A DNA stretch of 64,000 nucleotides from Austropuccinia psidii (taxonomy: Eukaryota > Basidiomycota > Pucciniomycetes > Pucciniales > Sphaerophragmiaceae), in contig JALGQZ010000009.1 of NCBI GenBank assembly GCA_023105745.1, positions 5,620,937 through 5,684,936 on the forward strand, in the 5' to 3' direction. Both the position numbers and the translations under genes were made by a program. Every line of letters begins with the position of its first letter. The first letter of the stretch is position 1. The notes under the pieces are model-generated. The model did no database searches. It was not told where the DNA came from and worked only from the letters and a program-made list of their open reading frames with translations. Shown here piece after piece: positions 10,801-24,470 of the stretch.

Positions 10801-13800
10801 ACTGGGGATATAAGTACAAAGAGAATATGTTCTTTCAAAGCTATTTATTACATACTTTAATAATTTTTTGGGTTTAAGTTTCTTTATACTTTCAATCCCT
10901 TGAGAATACAAGTAAAAGAAAAATATTCCTCATCTCATGGAGTAAAATTTATTTTGATAATTATGGATCTATATTCTTCATATTAAATATTAAATTAATC
11001 TCCAAAATGGTAGTTATTAATAGTCACAGATATGCATGATAAGTAATAAAGCTTACTGGTCTTACATAGTCTCTTTATTATTATTTGATATGTACCTGTT
11101 TTTGGAAAAACCACCTCATTTCCTCGGGGTCGTGTGTTAGAGATTTTGAATTTTACAATCAAACTTTACCTTAAAACTGTTTCAATTCTTAGGATTTATT
11201 TTTGTGTGAGTACTCTTGACCATTAATTCAACTTTATTCATATCGATTTCCCCAATTTCAAACTTAAAAGGTATCCTTCTAGTTAATAAGATCTTGTCAG
11301 AATTTGAAAAGTGTTTCAATTTTCAATTGGTAAATTTTTTCAGAATTTAAAAGCCTAATTGTTTTATCTTGAAATATTAGGACCTCTGTAAATTTCTGTA
11401 TGGTTATCTTTTGGTATTTTATTTTAATAAATTGGACCCAAATTTAAATTTTTGATATTTGGGAAGCTAAATCCCAATTTAGAAAAAAATTACGATTTTG
11501 ATTGAAAAAATGTACGGGTAAGCAGAGGATTTGTAAATTATACAGAGCTAAAAATCTTTCCATAACATCATATGAGAAACACCGATGAGTCTGTAAATAT
11601 TCAATTGAAATGAATCCCACCATTGGAAGAAGGATCTGAATTCTATGATTACAGGGGGTCCACATACCATTGGTGAATGTCTTAGAGAAAGAGCGTTGTG
11701 TTATATCTTCTTTGAGAATTTTTATCTTCTTTAAACTGATTTTACAGCTTCGATTGAGATAGTTCCACAAATTGACTTGGATTTTAGTATAAAATCTGTC
11801 AAAACTATCATTTGTTAATTTTAAAGATTATGTGTTATTCTCAATAGTTTCTTTTTCATTCCTTTTTGAATTTTTTCCATTACTGCTAAAAGTACACCAT
11901 TGGAATCTTAAATAAATCGTTTTATATATTCGTGAGATTATTAAGCATGGTAGTTGGAACAATTTACAAGATGGTCTGAAAAATCTTCCCAATTAGTTGA
12001 AAACTCCTTCTATTGGATAGCAGGAGTAAAGGAATACATTTTAATAAATATGAAGAATTTTTGAAAATTTATTTTAAGGTTTTTAGATATTATAGCTAAG
12101 ATTTCCATGTGGTATACTTAACCAAAAAAGCTCATAATTTCTGATATTATCTCTAATATTTCTCTAAAATTAAGTTAACACAGCTTTAAACTAGCTTCTT
12201 GGAAGTGTTCCAGCTTAAATAAATATTTTTGTCAACAGAAAATAAAACTAAAATGGCCAAAGTGTCTTCTGACTCTTCATAAGTAGCTATTATTTTGGGA
12301 TATTTTAGTTTTCAAAAATTTTCTTGAGATTTTGAAGCGCCCATACATAGCCTTAACCATTTTTACGATCAAAAAAGAAAAATTCCCAGGAGAATGTTTG
12401 ACCATTAGATCTTTAAACAATGTAAAAAATACTCAAGCTGGGGATTGAATTTAGAATCACTTAGAGATTTAGGCTTTTTGCAAAAGTATAAAGGGTGAGA
12501 TTTTAATTTTAAGTATTTCCATGTTCTAGAATATATATTGAAATCTAATCTTGGTGTATCTTGCAATTTATTAATATCTCCCCTTGATATTGAGATTATT
12601 TGCTGAGACAGCTATGGAAAGTAATCAATGAGGGGGCCAATGTATCCATGTTGTTATAATTGGATTTCAAGGAAGAAAAAATTGATTATCTGATAAAAAA
12701 GTGTGGAATTCCATACCTAATTCTTCAGCTTCAATCACATTTCAGCAAAGTATCCACCTTATATTGGAGCCAAAAATCAAATTAAACATGAAAAACATCT
12801 TAAGAAAGAAAAGTATAACCTTCTAAAAATAGAATTGGAAATAATCCACAGAAAAATTACCAGTAAAAATTACACCATATTAATGAAGGATCGCTTCGAC
12901 ACCAAACGCCCTCCCAAATATTAAAAATTCACTTAAAAAGAATAAAGTTACAGTAAAATACCACTTTGAATACACAATAATGAAATAAAAGTTGTTTCAT
13001 TCCTACCTTACCTCTCTAAGAAGCTCTCAACCCCAGGAACTGCATTAAATGCACTAGAGCTCTCATAAGGAAATATAGAGACTCTAACTCCTATTTTCAG
13101 AGACATACAGTGTAATAACCTAAAAATTACCTGAGTAAAATCTAAATTCACTTTCATGTAATCTGAATGAGGGTGCATAACATCAGTATTCACAGCTTCA
13201 CCCCCTGCATAAATCCATCTTACAACGAAAGAATCAAATGACCTAACCTAGAACAGCACCAAAACGAATTGAGCTCAACTGCTCAAAACCCTTGTATGAA
13301 TCCAAATTTGACCAAAAGTCAAATAGAATTTTAGAAAAAACTTTATTCAATTGGAATTACCCTTTCAGAGAATCATCAGTAAGGCAGAAAGCTTAAAATT
13401 TATAAAGCATTCATAAAAAAACCTTCATTCAATCCAAGTCTATAAGTAAACCAGTATCAACCCATGTATTTATTATAAAATTTACACCCCCTGCATAATT
13501 TAAAATCCAAAACACAGGAAATAACTTACGACAGAATTTAGCTGACATTATCAATTAAAAAGCCCACCAGAAATATCAGCTCATTTCTTATCAAGCCAAA
13601 TAATGAACTACAGAAACTAAATCACCTGGTCTATTTAGGAAAATCATCACCAAATAGAGGGTATCAAGAGAAGAATTAAAATTTACAGGAGGAAAAATAA
13701 CTTTTCAATGGAAAAACACATGGTACCAAAATAGATAAATAGAGGACTTTTTACCATCATTTCCCCCTGTATCATGGTAGAAAATACTCAAAATGATTAT

Positions 13801-14500
13801 TTCCAGAAAAATAAATCAGATAAGACCATCAATTAACCTAGCAGGTAGTAAAAATATCATCATATTACTTCTGAATACTAGAAGGTAGTCTACTCAAAGA
13901 TAAATAATAATATACTAGCTATCAAAGATTGCTAGCTAGAATAAATTAAATATTTAATTATTAAAATAACTATTAGTATCAGAAATACTAGTCAATACTA
14001 ATATTAGTAATCATAAACTACTCAAAAAAACATCATCACTCTATATAAACACTATAAAACTGCAGGAATAAAGTTGAGACCTGCTTGTAAATCCCTTAGA
14101 CATACTGAAACACAAAAATTGATTATTTCTAAGAGAAATTTGAAATGGTCCTAACCTTTTTGTCAATTGATGTAACGAAAAAAATATCTTTTATAGAAAT
14201 AATAATAACTTCTTATTTAGTAATCAGTAATATTATTATCTATTGTTAAAGCCAAAACCAACTCAAAAAATCCCTTTTAAGATAAAATTAACAAATAATC
14301 CACACATAAGCATTTTTCTTACATGTGGTATATTAGGAAAACACCACTATCATACAAAGTACACAAAATTTCCTATAAGAGAGTTCCTTTTGGTTATTTT
14401 ATACCCATTTTCTTTGGAATAATTTTGTGAACATGATAACAATGTACCAACATTGAAAATAAATCTTAGAGGTGGTCAATCTGGGTTCTATGTAAAAAGA
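7822..14500. other. AT-rich DNA, nothing recognised
   Basis: No open frame looks like a protein and no LTR-like pair was seen. Short ORFs such as 11770-11444 and 13193-13008 on the minus strand look like chance. Homopolymer and simple GATAAT-type tracts are common (for example 8980-9030). This is probably very old transposon debris. Confidence 0.5.
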
Positions 14501-14529
14501 TTTTCTATATTGTGTTTTTACGTAATAGG

Positions 14530-15600
14530 TGCAGCAGGATAAAGCTGAAGGGAGACCTATGAGAATATTAAAAATGAAAGGGTTTTATATTATCAATGTG
14601 CTTTATGTCCCCTTTCTAATCTTACTAAATAATGCTATTGAATAAAATATTGCGTAAATAAGTTTTTTCCATATAATTTATCTACTTTTTGTTCTTGAAA
14701 GAATATACTTCTCCATGAAGAAAACAGGACCTTCTATGGATTTCAAGGATTCACAAAAGGATGGCGTAGGAGAATCCAAGTTTTAGATTTCAGATGGTAT
14801 TGGTGAGAGTGATGTTTTTATATTTGGGATGCATCTTTTATGTGGTTAAATCTTTCAAATAATACAAAAGTGGTATAGATCCTTATTTAGATGATTCCAA
14901 AAGAAATGAGGAAGTAATGGAAACTTAGTGAGAGTATAATATGAGTAGGAAGAAGAGAGTAACTGTGATTTAATTAAGGTATAAAAATAATATGTGAGTT
15001 TAATTAAGATAGGAATGAAATTAATGTATATTTGACTGAAGGTCTATAGAAAATCTGAAATGCAAAAAGAATGACGATTTATTCAATCACGAATTCCAAC
15101 GTGTGGTGGTGACTCAAATTTCTTCTCTGAAAAAAGCTGTAAGAAAAATTTCAATTTGACATTCAAGGTATTAATATAATTTCAGTCCAAGTAAGCTTGG
15201 TATGCTGGTGAGGTTTGTAAGAGAAATTGAGAGTTAGGACAAGATTATTATGGGGGAAATTTAAAATTCAAAAATTATTCTTGTTTGAGCTTATAGGTCT
15301 AAGTTTTTTATTGGAAATAGAAAAGAATTGCTTCATTTAATATACCAGTGTGGATTTATAAAGCTTGGAATTGAGCAACCTATCTGTGAAGGGTAAATTG
15401 GAGATCTTATGACAAATTGAAACTATATATTCTTCCTGTACACATAGGGACACATAATATTATGGGGTGGGCTCTGGGTCATATTTTGGGAACTGATCAG
15501 AATTTCCACACATATATAGCTTGTATCCTTGGTTTCCTTCACTCAAGGAGAAACAAGAATAGAATTATCCTCCATATAGATTTTCTTTTTAATTTTGAAT
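14530..15600 (+). pseudogene. Possible trace of a Ty1/Copia pol
   Basis: Around 14560-14625 a broken frame reads like the Copia protease-to-integrase linker, with a NVLYVPFL string. A 61-codon ORF at 15417-15602 has W-LGH followed by C-LG, the pattern of a GAG-pre-integrase zinc region. Stops and frame changes lie between the pieces, and no RT or integrase core follows. It could be chance similarity. Confidence 0.25.
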
Positions 15601-15602
15601 GA

Positions 15603-16408
15603 TTTTGAGAATACCTGGATCACTCCTAGCTATCATCTCCAAGCACGATTTTTTTTCCCAAAATCAAAAAATGAAATTTATCTCCAGTAACTGAAACTTA
15701 AATTCATTTTTTTTTGAAAGATTAATATTAAATTTTACTTATAGAAGGCTATGGGAGTACTCTCAATACACAGGGGATCAATACCAGAGCCTTCAAAATG
15801 GCAGAATTATTTCTTAAACCAGATAACAGCTCAAATATGGAATGATAATCAACTCAAAGTGTCATTGCAGAAATCTCACCACCATGATTCCCTTAAAGTG
15901 AGAATTTCCAGCTGTCCTTAATCTCTTATATTTATAAAATCTTCAGTATTATAATATGAGCTAGATATAGTAAAGAATTTCAATATTGAGCCACTACATT
16001 AATAGTGGGTATAATCTACAGGAGAGGAAGGTGGTAAGGCATATTTTATGGTGAAATCGAATTCAAAATAAATGATAACTTCATCCTAAACTGCACTCAG
16101 AGTATCAAAAAGATATTGATCATAGACCAGAACTTCCTTATACATAAGCATTCCTGTGCAACAATTGATAAAGTGATTAGATTATTTGATAATGATATTT
16201 ATTGTTGGATCTAACTTGAAAGTACAATTTTAGTTTAATATTATAATAATTAAATGTATATTTTTTATAGCTGTCAAATGTATGGATCCATTATGACCTA
16301 AAGCACATATCATATCTGGGACAATAAAGCTATAAAGGCTCAAGAGGAAATTTCAATGGTAAATATTGAATGAGTTTTAAATGTCAATTGGTAACAGAGA
16401 ATAATACT
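15603..16408. other. AT-rich DNA, nothing recognised
   Basis: This stretch between the possible Copia trace and the A4 LTR has no open frame above background and no repeat that I could match elsewhere in the window. Confidence 0.4.
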
Positions 16409-18044
16409 TTTGAGTCTTAGAGGCAATTCCACTTACTCAAAATCTCACAAAAGTAATATAGAATTAAAGAATCAGAATTTAAATAGATTAATTTATGAAA
16501 AAAAATAAAGAAAAGTTTAGAATAAAGTTATATGAATAAGTCCCACTTATAATTTTCATAAAAATTACTTGAGAGTGAAAAATTAAGAAAATTGAATATA
16601 AATTTTGTTTAGAAAATAAGAAGTAAGAAATGTTATCACCATTGGACACCTCATAAAAAATTACCTTGGGTCATCTTTGGATGAAAATTTTGTAACTAAA
16701 TGAATTTAAGCTGGCGAGTGAAAAAATAGAGTTTCACTGAGAAAATTTCAATTAAATTGAAATCCATTCAGATCACACCACATGTGGTGTTTACCATAAA
16801 TTTTTGTGTCAAAATCAAGGTGTGATGTGTAGCTTAGAAGCTATTAGGGATTGAATCATTTTAAATTGAAATGTAAAGATGTGCATGTCTGTTACATAAG
16901 TGAATTCAAATTCACAGGTTAGGAATCAAGAATTACAGCTATGTACTATAGTTTTTGAAGTGAATTACATATGTAAAAACTTAGGTGTAATACAAGTGGA
17001 GGAATGAGAATAAAATGAATTGAAAAGATTGAATTTCTGCGGGAATGGAGCCTTGTCTCCAAGGTTTCTAGACCCCCTCAAATTTCTTTATGAAGAGCAT
17101 GGGATGTAAAAATCCATGGAAATGTTCATCAATTTTGGCCTAGTATTGAATCACAGGGTCTGTGATAAAATTGATTACAAGGTTTTGATACTAACCAAGA
17201 CAGTTTTAACTGTTTCAAAGAGGGTAAAAAACCCCCACCAAACCAGCTTCAAATTCTTTCAAAGGTCCTCAGGGACATTATTAAATTTTTTGGAATCTCT
17301 TAACAAATTATTACTATTGTAATGACTGGCTTGTAGGAGTAAAATGGCTGAAACCAGGGTTCAATTATTCCAAAATTTGACTTTCTGTTCCCAATATTTT
17401 TCTTATTACTTGTGAGAGAAATTTAATTCTCAGAGGAAGAAAGCTTGTGGATACCAAAAATTTTGTCTTGGACCCATCTTTACTTTTTCACTTAGAATCT
17501 TGACCTTTTATTGATAGTTTGTTAGCAATTGAACCATTCAACTTAAGTCAAAATAACCATAATATACATGTGAAAAATTATTATAATCATAGTTTGTGAC
17601 TTTTATAGTCATTCCAACCCTCATACTCCCCAAAAGTGAATTGAAGCATATTTCATCACTGTAAGCTTTGTCACTTTGTTTAAATATTCACTCTGGTCAC
17701 TTTTAGGAGTGTTTTCCTTCAAAATTTTAGCTATTTGATAGTTAAAATAAAAAATTGCTTGCATTTCTTGGCCAAGTTCCTTCCAAAAGAATTTTTCATG
17801 TGAAAATTATTCTGTAGCCTTAAATATCTCTTGCAGAGTATTTCTGGATAAAATTTTCTTGTTGGTAAAACAAAAAATCTTTGTAATATTATTTTTTTGC
17901 AGCTAATAAAGAATGAAAAATGATTTAAGGTGGGTTTTCCTGATTATTGCATATTTTACTATATCTGGATTTTTTTGACCTATAAAACATTAAGGACAGG
18001 AAAAGTACTTTATTTTAACCAAGTTTTCATATCAACACCTTAAA
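16409..18044 (+). repeat. 5' LTR of decayed copy A4 (family A)
   Basis: This is the reverse complement of the A1 LTR with many substitutions and indels. Landmarks are the start near 16409 (TGAGTCTTAGAGG), the CACATGTGGTG segment at 16778 and the end CACCTTAAA near 18044. The position before a plus-strand gag remnant makes it a 5' LTR. Divergence from A1 is clearly greater than in a recent insertion. Confidence 0.85.
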
Positions 18045-20587
18045 TATGGTGTAACAGCTTTTTTTTACCTGTAAAATATTCCTTTTACTCTTTTATATCT
18101 TTTTTTTCATAAAAAAGATAAAATTATGTAAAAAATACTTATAATATAGCAAACATAAACAAAAAAATATAAATTTCTCCATTACAAGTGAGGATTAATT
18201 TTTTACTCATATATCTTATTATACAAATAAATGGAAGATTTCTTATCATGAATTTTTCTTTATTTATTGTGTCTAACATTGTGGTAAGTTCTGAAAACCT
18301 AGAAACAGAATTAGTTTTTACAAATACTGTCCCACCAAGCTCTGTTGTTTACAAAAATAACAGTTCTGTCATCATGATCAATCAGTAAGAACCATTTTAT
18401 TTGGAAGTAAGTAAAAATCTTGATAGAGGCAAGGAGCTAGACAATGGTATGCTTAAATAATTTTTTTTGGAAATTTCTACTATTTTCTTTTAGTATTTTT
18501 ACAATATAATCTCCAAGAAAGGAAATAGACATTATCATGGCAGAAGGAAATAAGCCACAGAAATACAAAGGATATTATTAAGTCAAAATGATAGATATGA
18601 CCAATTACACCAATTCTAATTCTCATGAAAATATTTTGCCATAGAACAGATTTGAAAGTGCAAAATAAACCTCAGTGGACATATCGACAGCCATTTAGAA
18701 GGAATAACACAATTATTTTCAGAAGAAAGAGTATCAAGTACAGGCAGACCTATAGAAAAGCTGCATGACCTCTTATCTGACAGTAAGGGAGTTTCTGGGC
18801 CATTCCAAAGCTTGAAAGCTACTCAATGTGTGGCATCCATTTATGGAAAAGAAGAACATGTTCCCTTTAACCCAAGACTTGAGGGAAAAAACCCCCAAAC
18901 TTCAAAAATGATCCCAAAACCAGTGTTAATGAATCCACCAGTAGCCAATGGGAGAAATTATAATTTGAGAAGGCTTTGAGAGCCAAAGGAAAAGGGAAAG
19001 GGCGGAGAATAAATGACTAAGCCTTATGGTCCAGGCTACAGAGCTTCAAATATTCAACAGGATCCTATGAAAAATGTATTCAGATGTCCAGAAGATTGAT
19101 GGAACTGAGAAATAAGGAACAAGCCAAATTAAAGTACAAAAAAGGATTTCTGAATTGCTGAATTACCTTCCACATTTTGATTTAGTTGTTTATGCTTTGA
19201 AAAAGAGTATTTTGTATGAAACTTTCAATATTTGTAACAATTTGAAGACAAATAATCTAAGTTTAAGCCAGATTCATTAGACATTTGAGTATCTTGGAAG
19301 AGTATCACAGCCTATTAATGATGTGAATAATGATGAAGAAAATACAGAAAATTTAAGCATAAAAGAGATAATTATTGAATATTTAAAATGAAAATATTCC
19401 AAAATAAATATTTATGACATACCTGAATCAAGAATACACAAGGCCATAGATTCCTTTAAAGAGATTAATGCCAATAATCTTCCCAGTATTTGAAAGCCCT
19501 TTTTCTTAAATAAAGAAAAAAAACATAACTTAAGAATTTGGTTGTTGAAAATCAAAAAAAATCAAAAAGTTATCAAATAGATTGGACAAATCTGTAACTG
19601 GTGATCATAAAAAAACAGACTCATGGTAGTAATCACAACAAAAAAGATATTTATAAAACTTAACTAATTAATTAAAAAAAGTCATTGGAAATGCTTTCAT
19701 GAACACCACAAGGTGTAAAAGTAATATTACAGAGATGAAGAATTATTGCATACCTTAAAAAGAATCAATAAACCATTTCAGCAACATGAAGAGAGAATAG
19801 AATATAATACAAATTTCTAAGAAATATATTATTCTCAGGCTGAATATGAACTATAAACCACTTAATATAGTTGAGAACCATCCATGAGCTATGCACTTGT
19901 AAAAGAATTTCCAAAATTAAGTGGTGAAGGATGCTAGGATAAGATGGAATTAATTAGAGGAACTTATATGATCAAGGAATAGTTTGAAATTAAGGACAGC
20001 TTTATTACAGAAATATTTATTGCTCTATTCTTATAATGTTCCTATAAATGGTACCTCAAAAAGCTTATGAACACCAAAGTATGAGCTGGTGAAAAAGCCC
20101 AATTATTAACATATGGGACAATGATTCTTGGAGATTGAAAGTAGAAATAGAATTTGAATCTGAAAAATTCAATTCTAATAAAGACAAAGACTTACAAATA
20201 TGGCAGTTACTTGGAGCAGGCTGTCTAAAGAAGAACTACTGTAAAGTCATCTACAGAAGACATGATTAATGTATTAGTGGAATTAACAACTAGAAAAAAA
20301 TCTATTATAGAAGTATGAACCTTAAATCAAAGTGCCTCCCCTTGGAAAAACTCTGTGGAGAAATGTTTCAAAGATTAGTCTAATAATGATATCAGAAAAA
20401 CTGTGTAAGCTGTTAGAAAGACCCATATATGCTAGAATATCACACATTTGGAAAATGCATTTACAAAGAGAGGAAAAATAAAGGAAGTTGAAATTAATGA
20501 AGTAGATGAAAAAAAGATTAACTTAATGAATAAAATGAAGATTATAAATACTCCTTATTTTATGAGTATTTGAAATATATTGAGAAT
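18045..20587 (+). pseudogene. Decayed ORF1/gag region of A4
   Basis: This is the leader, ORF1 and first third of Gag-Pol of a family-A element, broken by many stops and frameshifts. The ORF1 exon at about 18274-18406 still encodes a recognisable match to A1 (VVSSENLET against VVRQENIET) and ends in a GTAAGT donor at 18407-18412. The ORF1 C-terminal part is visible at about 19015-19145 (KPY--GYR---IQQ). The capsid region lies at about 19900-20440 and the degenerate zinc knuckle at about 20440-20470. Homology stops in the acidic linker, where the inverted A3 LTR begins. Protease, RT and integrase are absent, so A4 was cut by the A3 insertion or a deletion. Confidence 0.8.
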
Positions 20588-21385
20588 TTAAAGGAATGGA
20601 TATGGAACTTTCATTTATAAATCAAGTAATTTTCCTATCCTTGAAATTCTTATAAAGTAAGATTATGAAAAAGAATTAATATTGAGAGGTTTAAAAGAAA
20701 AATTCTAGAAATACCGTCTCTAGCTTTATTAGTATAAAAAGATAACATTAGATATATTTATTGTTTTACTAACAATGAGAATTTATCCAAAACTACTCTC
20801 CAAGAGATATTAATGGCTACAAGAAAAATTCCAAGTGTAATTAATTGAGAAAAATATTCAGGAAAATAATATGTGAGAAGAGTTTCCAAAAGAATGAAAA
20901 AGAGAAAATAAGCCCAAAATTTACAGGAGTGAATTTGGAAACAAAGTGACAAAGGTTTCAGTGATAAAAGATTATTTAAGTCAGATTTGGGGTGTTTCAA
21001 GGCTAATCATGATTATAAAGAGTCACAGAATATGATTCTAATGATAATTAATATGTTTAAAAGGTTGAAATAGGGTCTATTAGTTGTGGTTGGGATATAT
21101 TCTTTATTGGATTAAAGATTTTTAAAGAAATTATAAAAGTAAAAGAAAAGATGGGGAAAAGTAAAAATTCTCTCATAGAAACCATTTTTCTTCCTTAAAA
21201 AGTAAACATTTCTCCAACAAGTTGTGAAGAACATATTGGAAACAGAAAATCCAAGTAGGGCATTATTAAAAACTGGTTTAGACCCAAAAAGGCGAGCTTT
21301 AGCCATTTTAGTCACACAAACCAGCCATCGCTATAGTAATAGTTGGTTTTGAGCCTCCAAAGCATGTTTTAAGGTGTGTAAAGAC
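20588..21385 (-). repeat. A3 3' LTR, segment 1 (family A)
   Basis: This aligns to A1 LTR positions from 5980 to about 6840, in the same orientation. It ends at the hAT insertion, and its last eight bases GTAAAGAC (21378-21385) are one copy of the target duplication. Confidence 0.85.
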
Positions 21386-24063
21386 TAAGGAAGGTCCCTG
21401 TGGATCTTTCCACCTTCAAATTCCTCCCTGATGTCTATCCCTGTCTTAATAACCACCTTTCCTGTCCATGCCCAACCCCCGGGATATACTGGGATCAATT
21501 TTTCCCACTTTCTTTCAAAAAACCCTCCCAGTTACAGTTATTTCACCTATTATTTCCTTTTCTCTAATTACCCCCAAAAATTTTCTTTTCACTATTTTTT
21601 TTGATATTTTTCTAATTTCTTTTTGAAACTACAAAATTCTTCTTTCCTGAATTATGACCCACCCAAAAATTCTTTCTTCACCTATCCTTCTAATAATTAA
21701 ACACCACCAAATTTGTTTTTTTACTATAATGTTTTCAGAACTTTCCTCACCTTTCTCAACCCCTACCCCTAGTAACACAAAACTAACAACCTTACCATCA
21801 ACTTCCAAAAATACCCAGATCAGGAAAATATCTTGGTTTTGGGTGCATTTTTCTGACATTAATGAACAATACATTAATTGACGATTTTTTGAGCATTTAC
21901 ATCTCTTTCATGGTGTGGCTGATCCCAAAAAAATCCTTCACCCTCACTAAACATAAAAAAATGAATCAGTATGTGAAAAATCTTAATCCTAAAACGGTGA
22001 ATCAAATTTAAACTCTTGTTTTATTTGATTTACAATGCTGATTATTGCCTAAATTCTAGGTATTATCACCTAGTTCTCCAAAGACAACATTAGTTTCTTT
22101 TAATTGTTTTGCCCATTTACCACTTCCTCTCACTTAATATCCTACATCATAAGCCTTTTTGTAGCTTTTTAATCTTACAGTTACCAGAATTTTAATATTT
22201 TGAGCCAGCCTGATGTCTCACTTGAAATTTTTTTATTTTACCATCAAGAATCAATTTGAAATTATCTCTTAGGAAATGAAATTGTGGTTTTCTGTAAAAC
22301 AGATTCTCAGACCAGTCCAAGAGCTACTTCATACATGGCTGTGAGTGGCCATTATATTGATTTCAACTTCAATCTCACCTCCATTATTTTAGGCCTCTCA
22401 AAAATTCAAGGTATGTGTTTTACCAATTTTGTTTTAATTTGAAATAATTCAGCATTTTTTTTTGCATCACAGGTATTTGCTCAGGAGAATACCTTGCCAC
22501 TCAACTAATCGCCATTATTGATTTTTAAGATCTTGACAAGAAAACAATCTGTATTAAAATAGATAATTCCTCAGTCAAACATTTGATGACTCAGGTGATA
22601 CAATTGACTTGCACTATATTTTGTGCAAAAGATCAAATGGTTGGGTGCATGACCCATACCGTCCATCTGGCTGCATGCACGTCTAAAGGCCCTTAGAAGC
22701 TATCTCCTCAGAAATATACTCAATTGGACAACAACAATGACAATTAGATGTCAATCCCCAGCCTTTTCAGCTCACAATATGGCCTCAATATAGAGCACCA
22801 CTTGGTATTTTGTAAGATAAGCTTCCTGGAATTGTATTCACACCACAGCCCCCGAAGTCACAACAAATGTTTCATCACTGCAAATATAGCCTTCTGACAA
22901 ACCAAAAAGGTTCAAGACACTACTTTCCCCAGTCTCAGAAAGATGGAACTCCACTTACAGGATGTTTGATTGAGAATTAGTTTTTAAAGAGGCTTAAAAT
23001 CACTTTTACACCCCCAATTAATCGTAATTATATCAGAAATTGACCCTTTAATGGAGGAAGGCCAAAGTAACAGTTCAATTTTTGAAGCCTCTTTATGAAG
23101 CAAACCTACTCATGTGCGGATCTTCCTACCATGAAATCCATCATGACCTACCATTATATATATTTCTGAGTGAAGATATCAGGAAGGTATATTATTCCGT
23201 ATGCTATAAATTGGATCAATTGGATGCTGATAGAAAGCTATTAGGAATAAGAGAAATCCTATTCTTCTCCCATGAAATGATTCAAAAAACATTGAAATAA
23301 ATAACAATTATCCTTAGAAAGAGCTTAGTTGTCTGAGTTAATACTGGATCCAAGACTAAAGATCACATTTTTCTTAACTCATGATTTAACACTTTGTAAA
23401 TTTGGGACATGATCAGCCCACCTTCCCAGAATGTTTTAAGAGGAATCCAGGAAGTTTTTCACCGTTCCAGATTGGGAACAACATGGGACTGTTGCTGAGA
23501 GGTCAATCCTCTCATTACCCATATGCAAAAAAATTAAGGAAGAAGTTTGGAATTGGAACTGTAAATGTATCTTGTAGAGCCTCATGAAACAAAAGAAACC
23601 AACATCTCCCTGTTCTGGAAGTCCCAAGGTAAGTTCTTTTCCACCTTTGTTCTGATTACTTGCAGCTATCTAGCAATACCTGCTACAAGAACACCATCAG
23701 AGCAAGTTTTCTCATGTGGTAGAAGTTTTTTCATCTCATTAATGGGATTAATTCACACCCATGTGTTTTGGGAAGTTGGAATAAATTAAGGACTGAGCAA
23801 ATAAATTTGGCTTAAGATTTTGACAAGATTTGGTCATTTTGTTTTTTTGCTTGTTTCTTTTCTCTCCTGTACAATTGCCTAACATAATCCATGCTTTCAT
23901 TCAAGGAGGGTCCCCTGGGATCTTATTAGGGATCATAATATACTACAATTCCCAATAGCTATGAGTATAAAAAAAAATGACAAAAAGGATGAGCCCAAGC
24001 CCTCATCCCCCTTGAACTTCCTTTAGGAAATCCCTAAAGTGTTGGGATTGGGGACCTGGCTTA
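21386..24063 (+). mobile_element. hAT-family DNA transposon (decayed) inside an LTR
   Basis: A 2678-bp insertion flanked by perfect 8-bp direct repeats GTAAAGAC (21378-21385 and 24064-24071); hAT transposases make 8-bp duplications. The ends form imperfect inverted repeats: TAAGGAAGGTCCC at the left, TAAGCCAGGTCCC at the right on the opposite strand. The interior carries broken pieces of a hAT transposase on the plus strand. The A LTR resumes directly after the second repeat, so the insertion is precise. Confidence 0.9.
22318..23760 (+). pseudogene. hAT transposase remnant
   Basis: Three separated coding pieces are visible. At 22318-22410 there is a core segment with GHYIDFNF; it continues after a likely 62-nt intron (22411-22472, donor GTATGTG, acceptor CATCACAG). 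At about 23082-23300 there is the segment before the dimerisation domain (LKPLYEA type, then PLYI). At about 23605-23720 there is the C-terminal dimerisation motif YLAIPATRTPSEQVFS. The last may follow a very short intron (23629-23665) or simply be read through. Stops and frame changes between the pieces show that it is not functional. Confidence 0.75.
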
Positions 24064-24470
24064 GTAAAGACCCTTTGAAGCAGCTAAAGCTGCTTTGGTG
24101 AGATTTGTTCCGTCTGAATGGTTTCTCACCCTCTTGGAAAAATTTAAACCTTCCATGGTTGGTATTGAAACCTCATAATCAATTGAGTCACAGACCCTGT
24201 GATTTGATTTTAGGGCAAAAGTAATGAACTTTTGAATGAATTATGACATCTCATTTCTGTAAGCAAAGAATTTGGGGAATTCTGGAACCATTAAAGCCAG
24301 AATTCTTTTCCCCCCAAACATTTATTATCTACAATTTATTTTTTCTTTAATTACTCATCATTTATTATACTTATTTTTTGAAAAATTTAATTCAAATGAA
24401 AAAATACAGTGAAAAACTGTAATTTTCAACTCCTAAAGTGCAAATTCAAGTTCACTTATGTGATAAACAC
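24064..24470 (-). repeat. A3 3' LTR, segment 2 (family A)
   Basis: This continues the A LTR after the hAT insertion; it aligns to A1 from about 6840 to 7235 and includes the conserved ACCTCATAATCAATTGAGTC stretch. It begins with the second GTAAAGAC copy and ends AACAC, the left target copy for the family-B LTR. Confidence 0.85.

Noticed and set aside
21629..21881. Overlapping ORFs on both strands at the hAT left end
   Set aside because: Composition is simple and they show no similarity to hAT transposase; likely chance within subterminal DNA.
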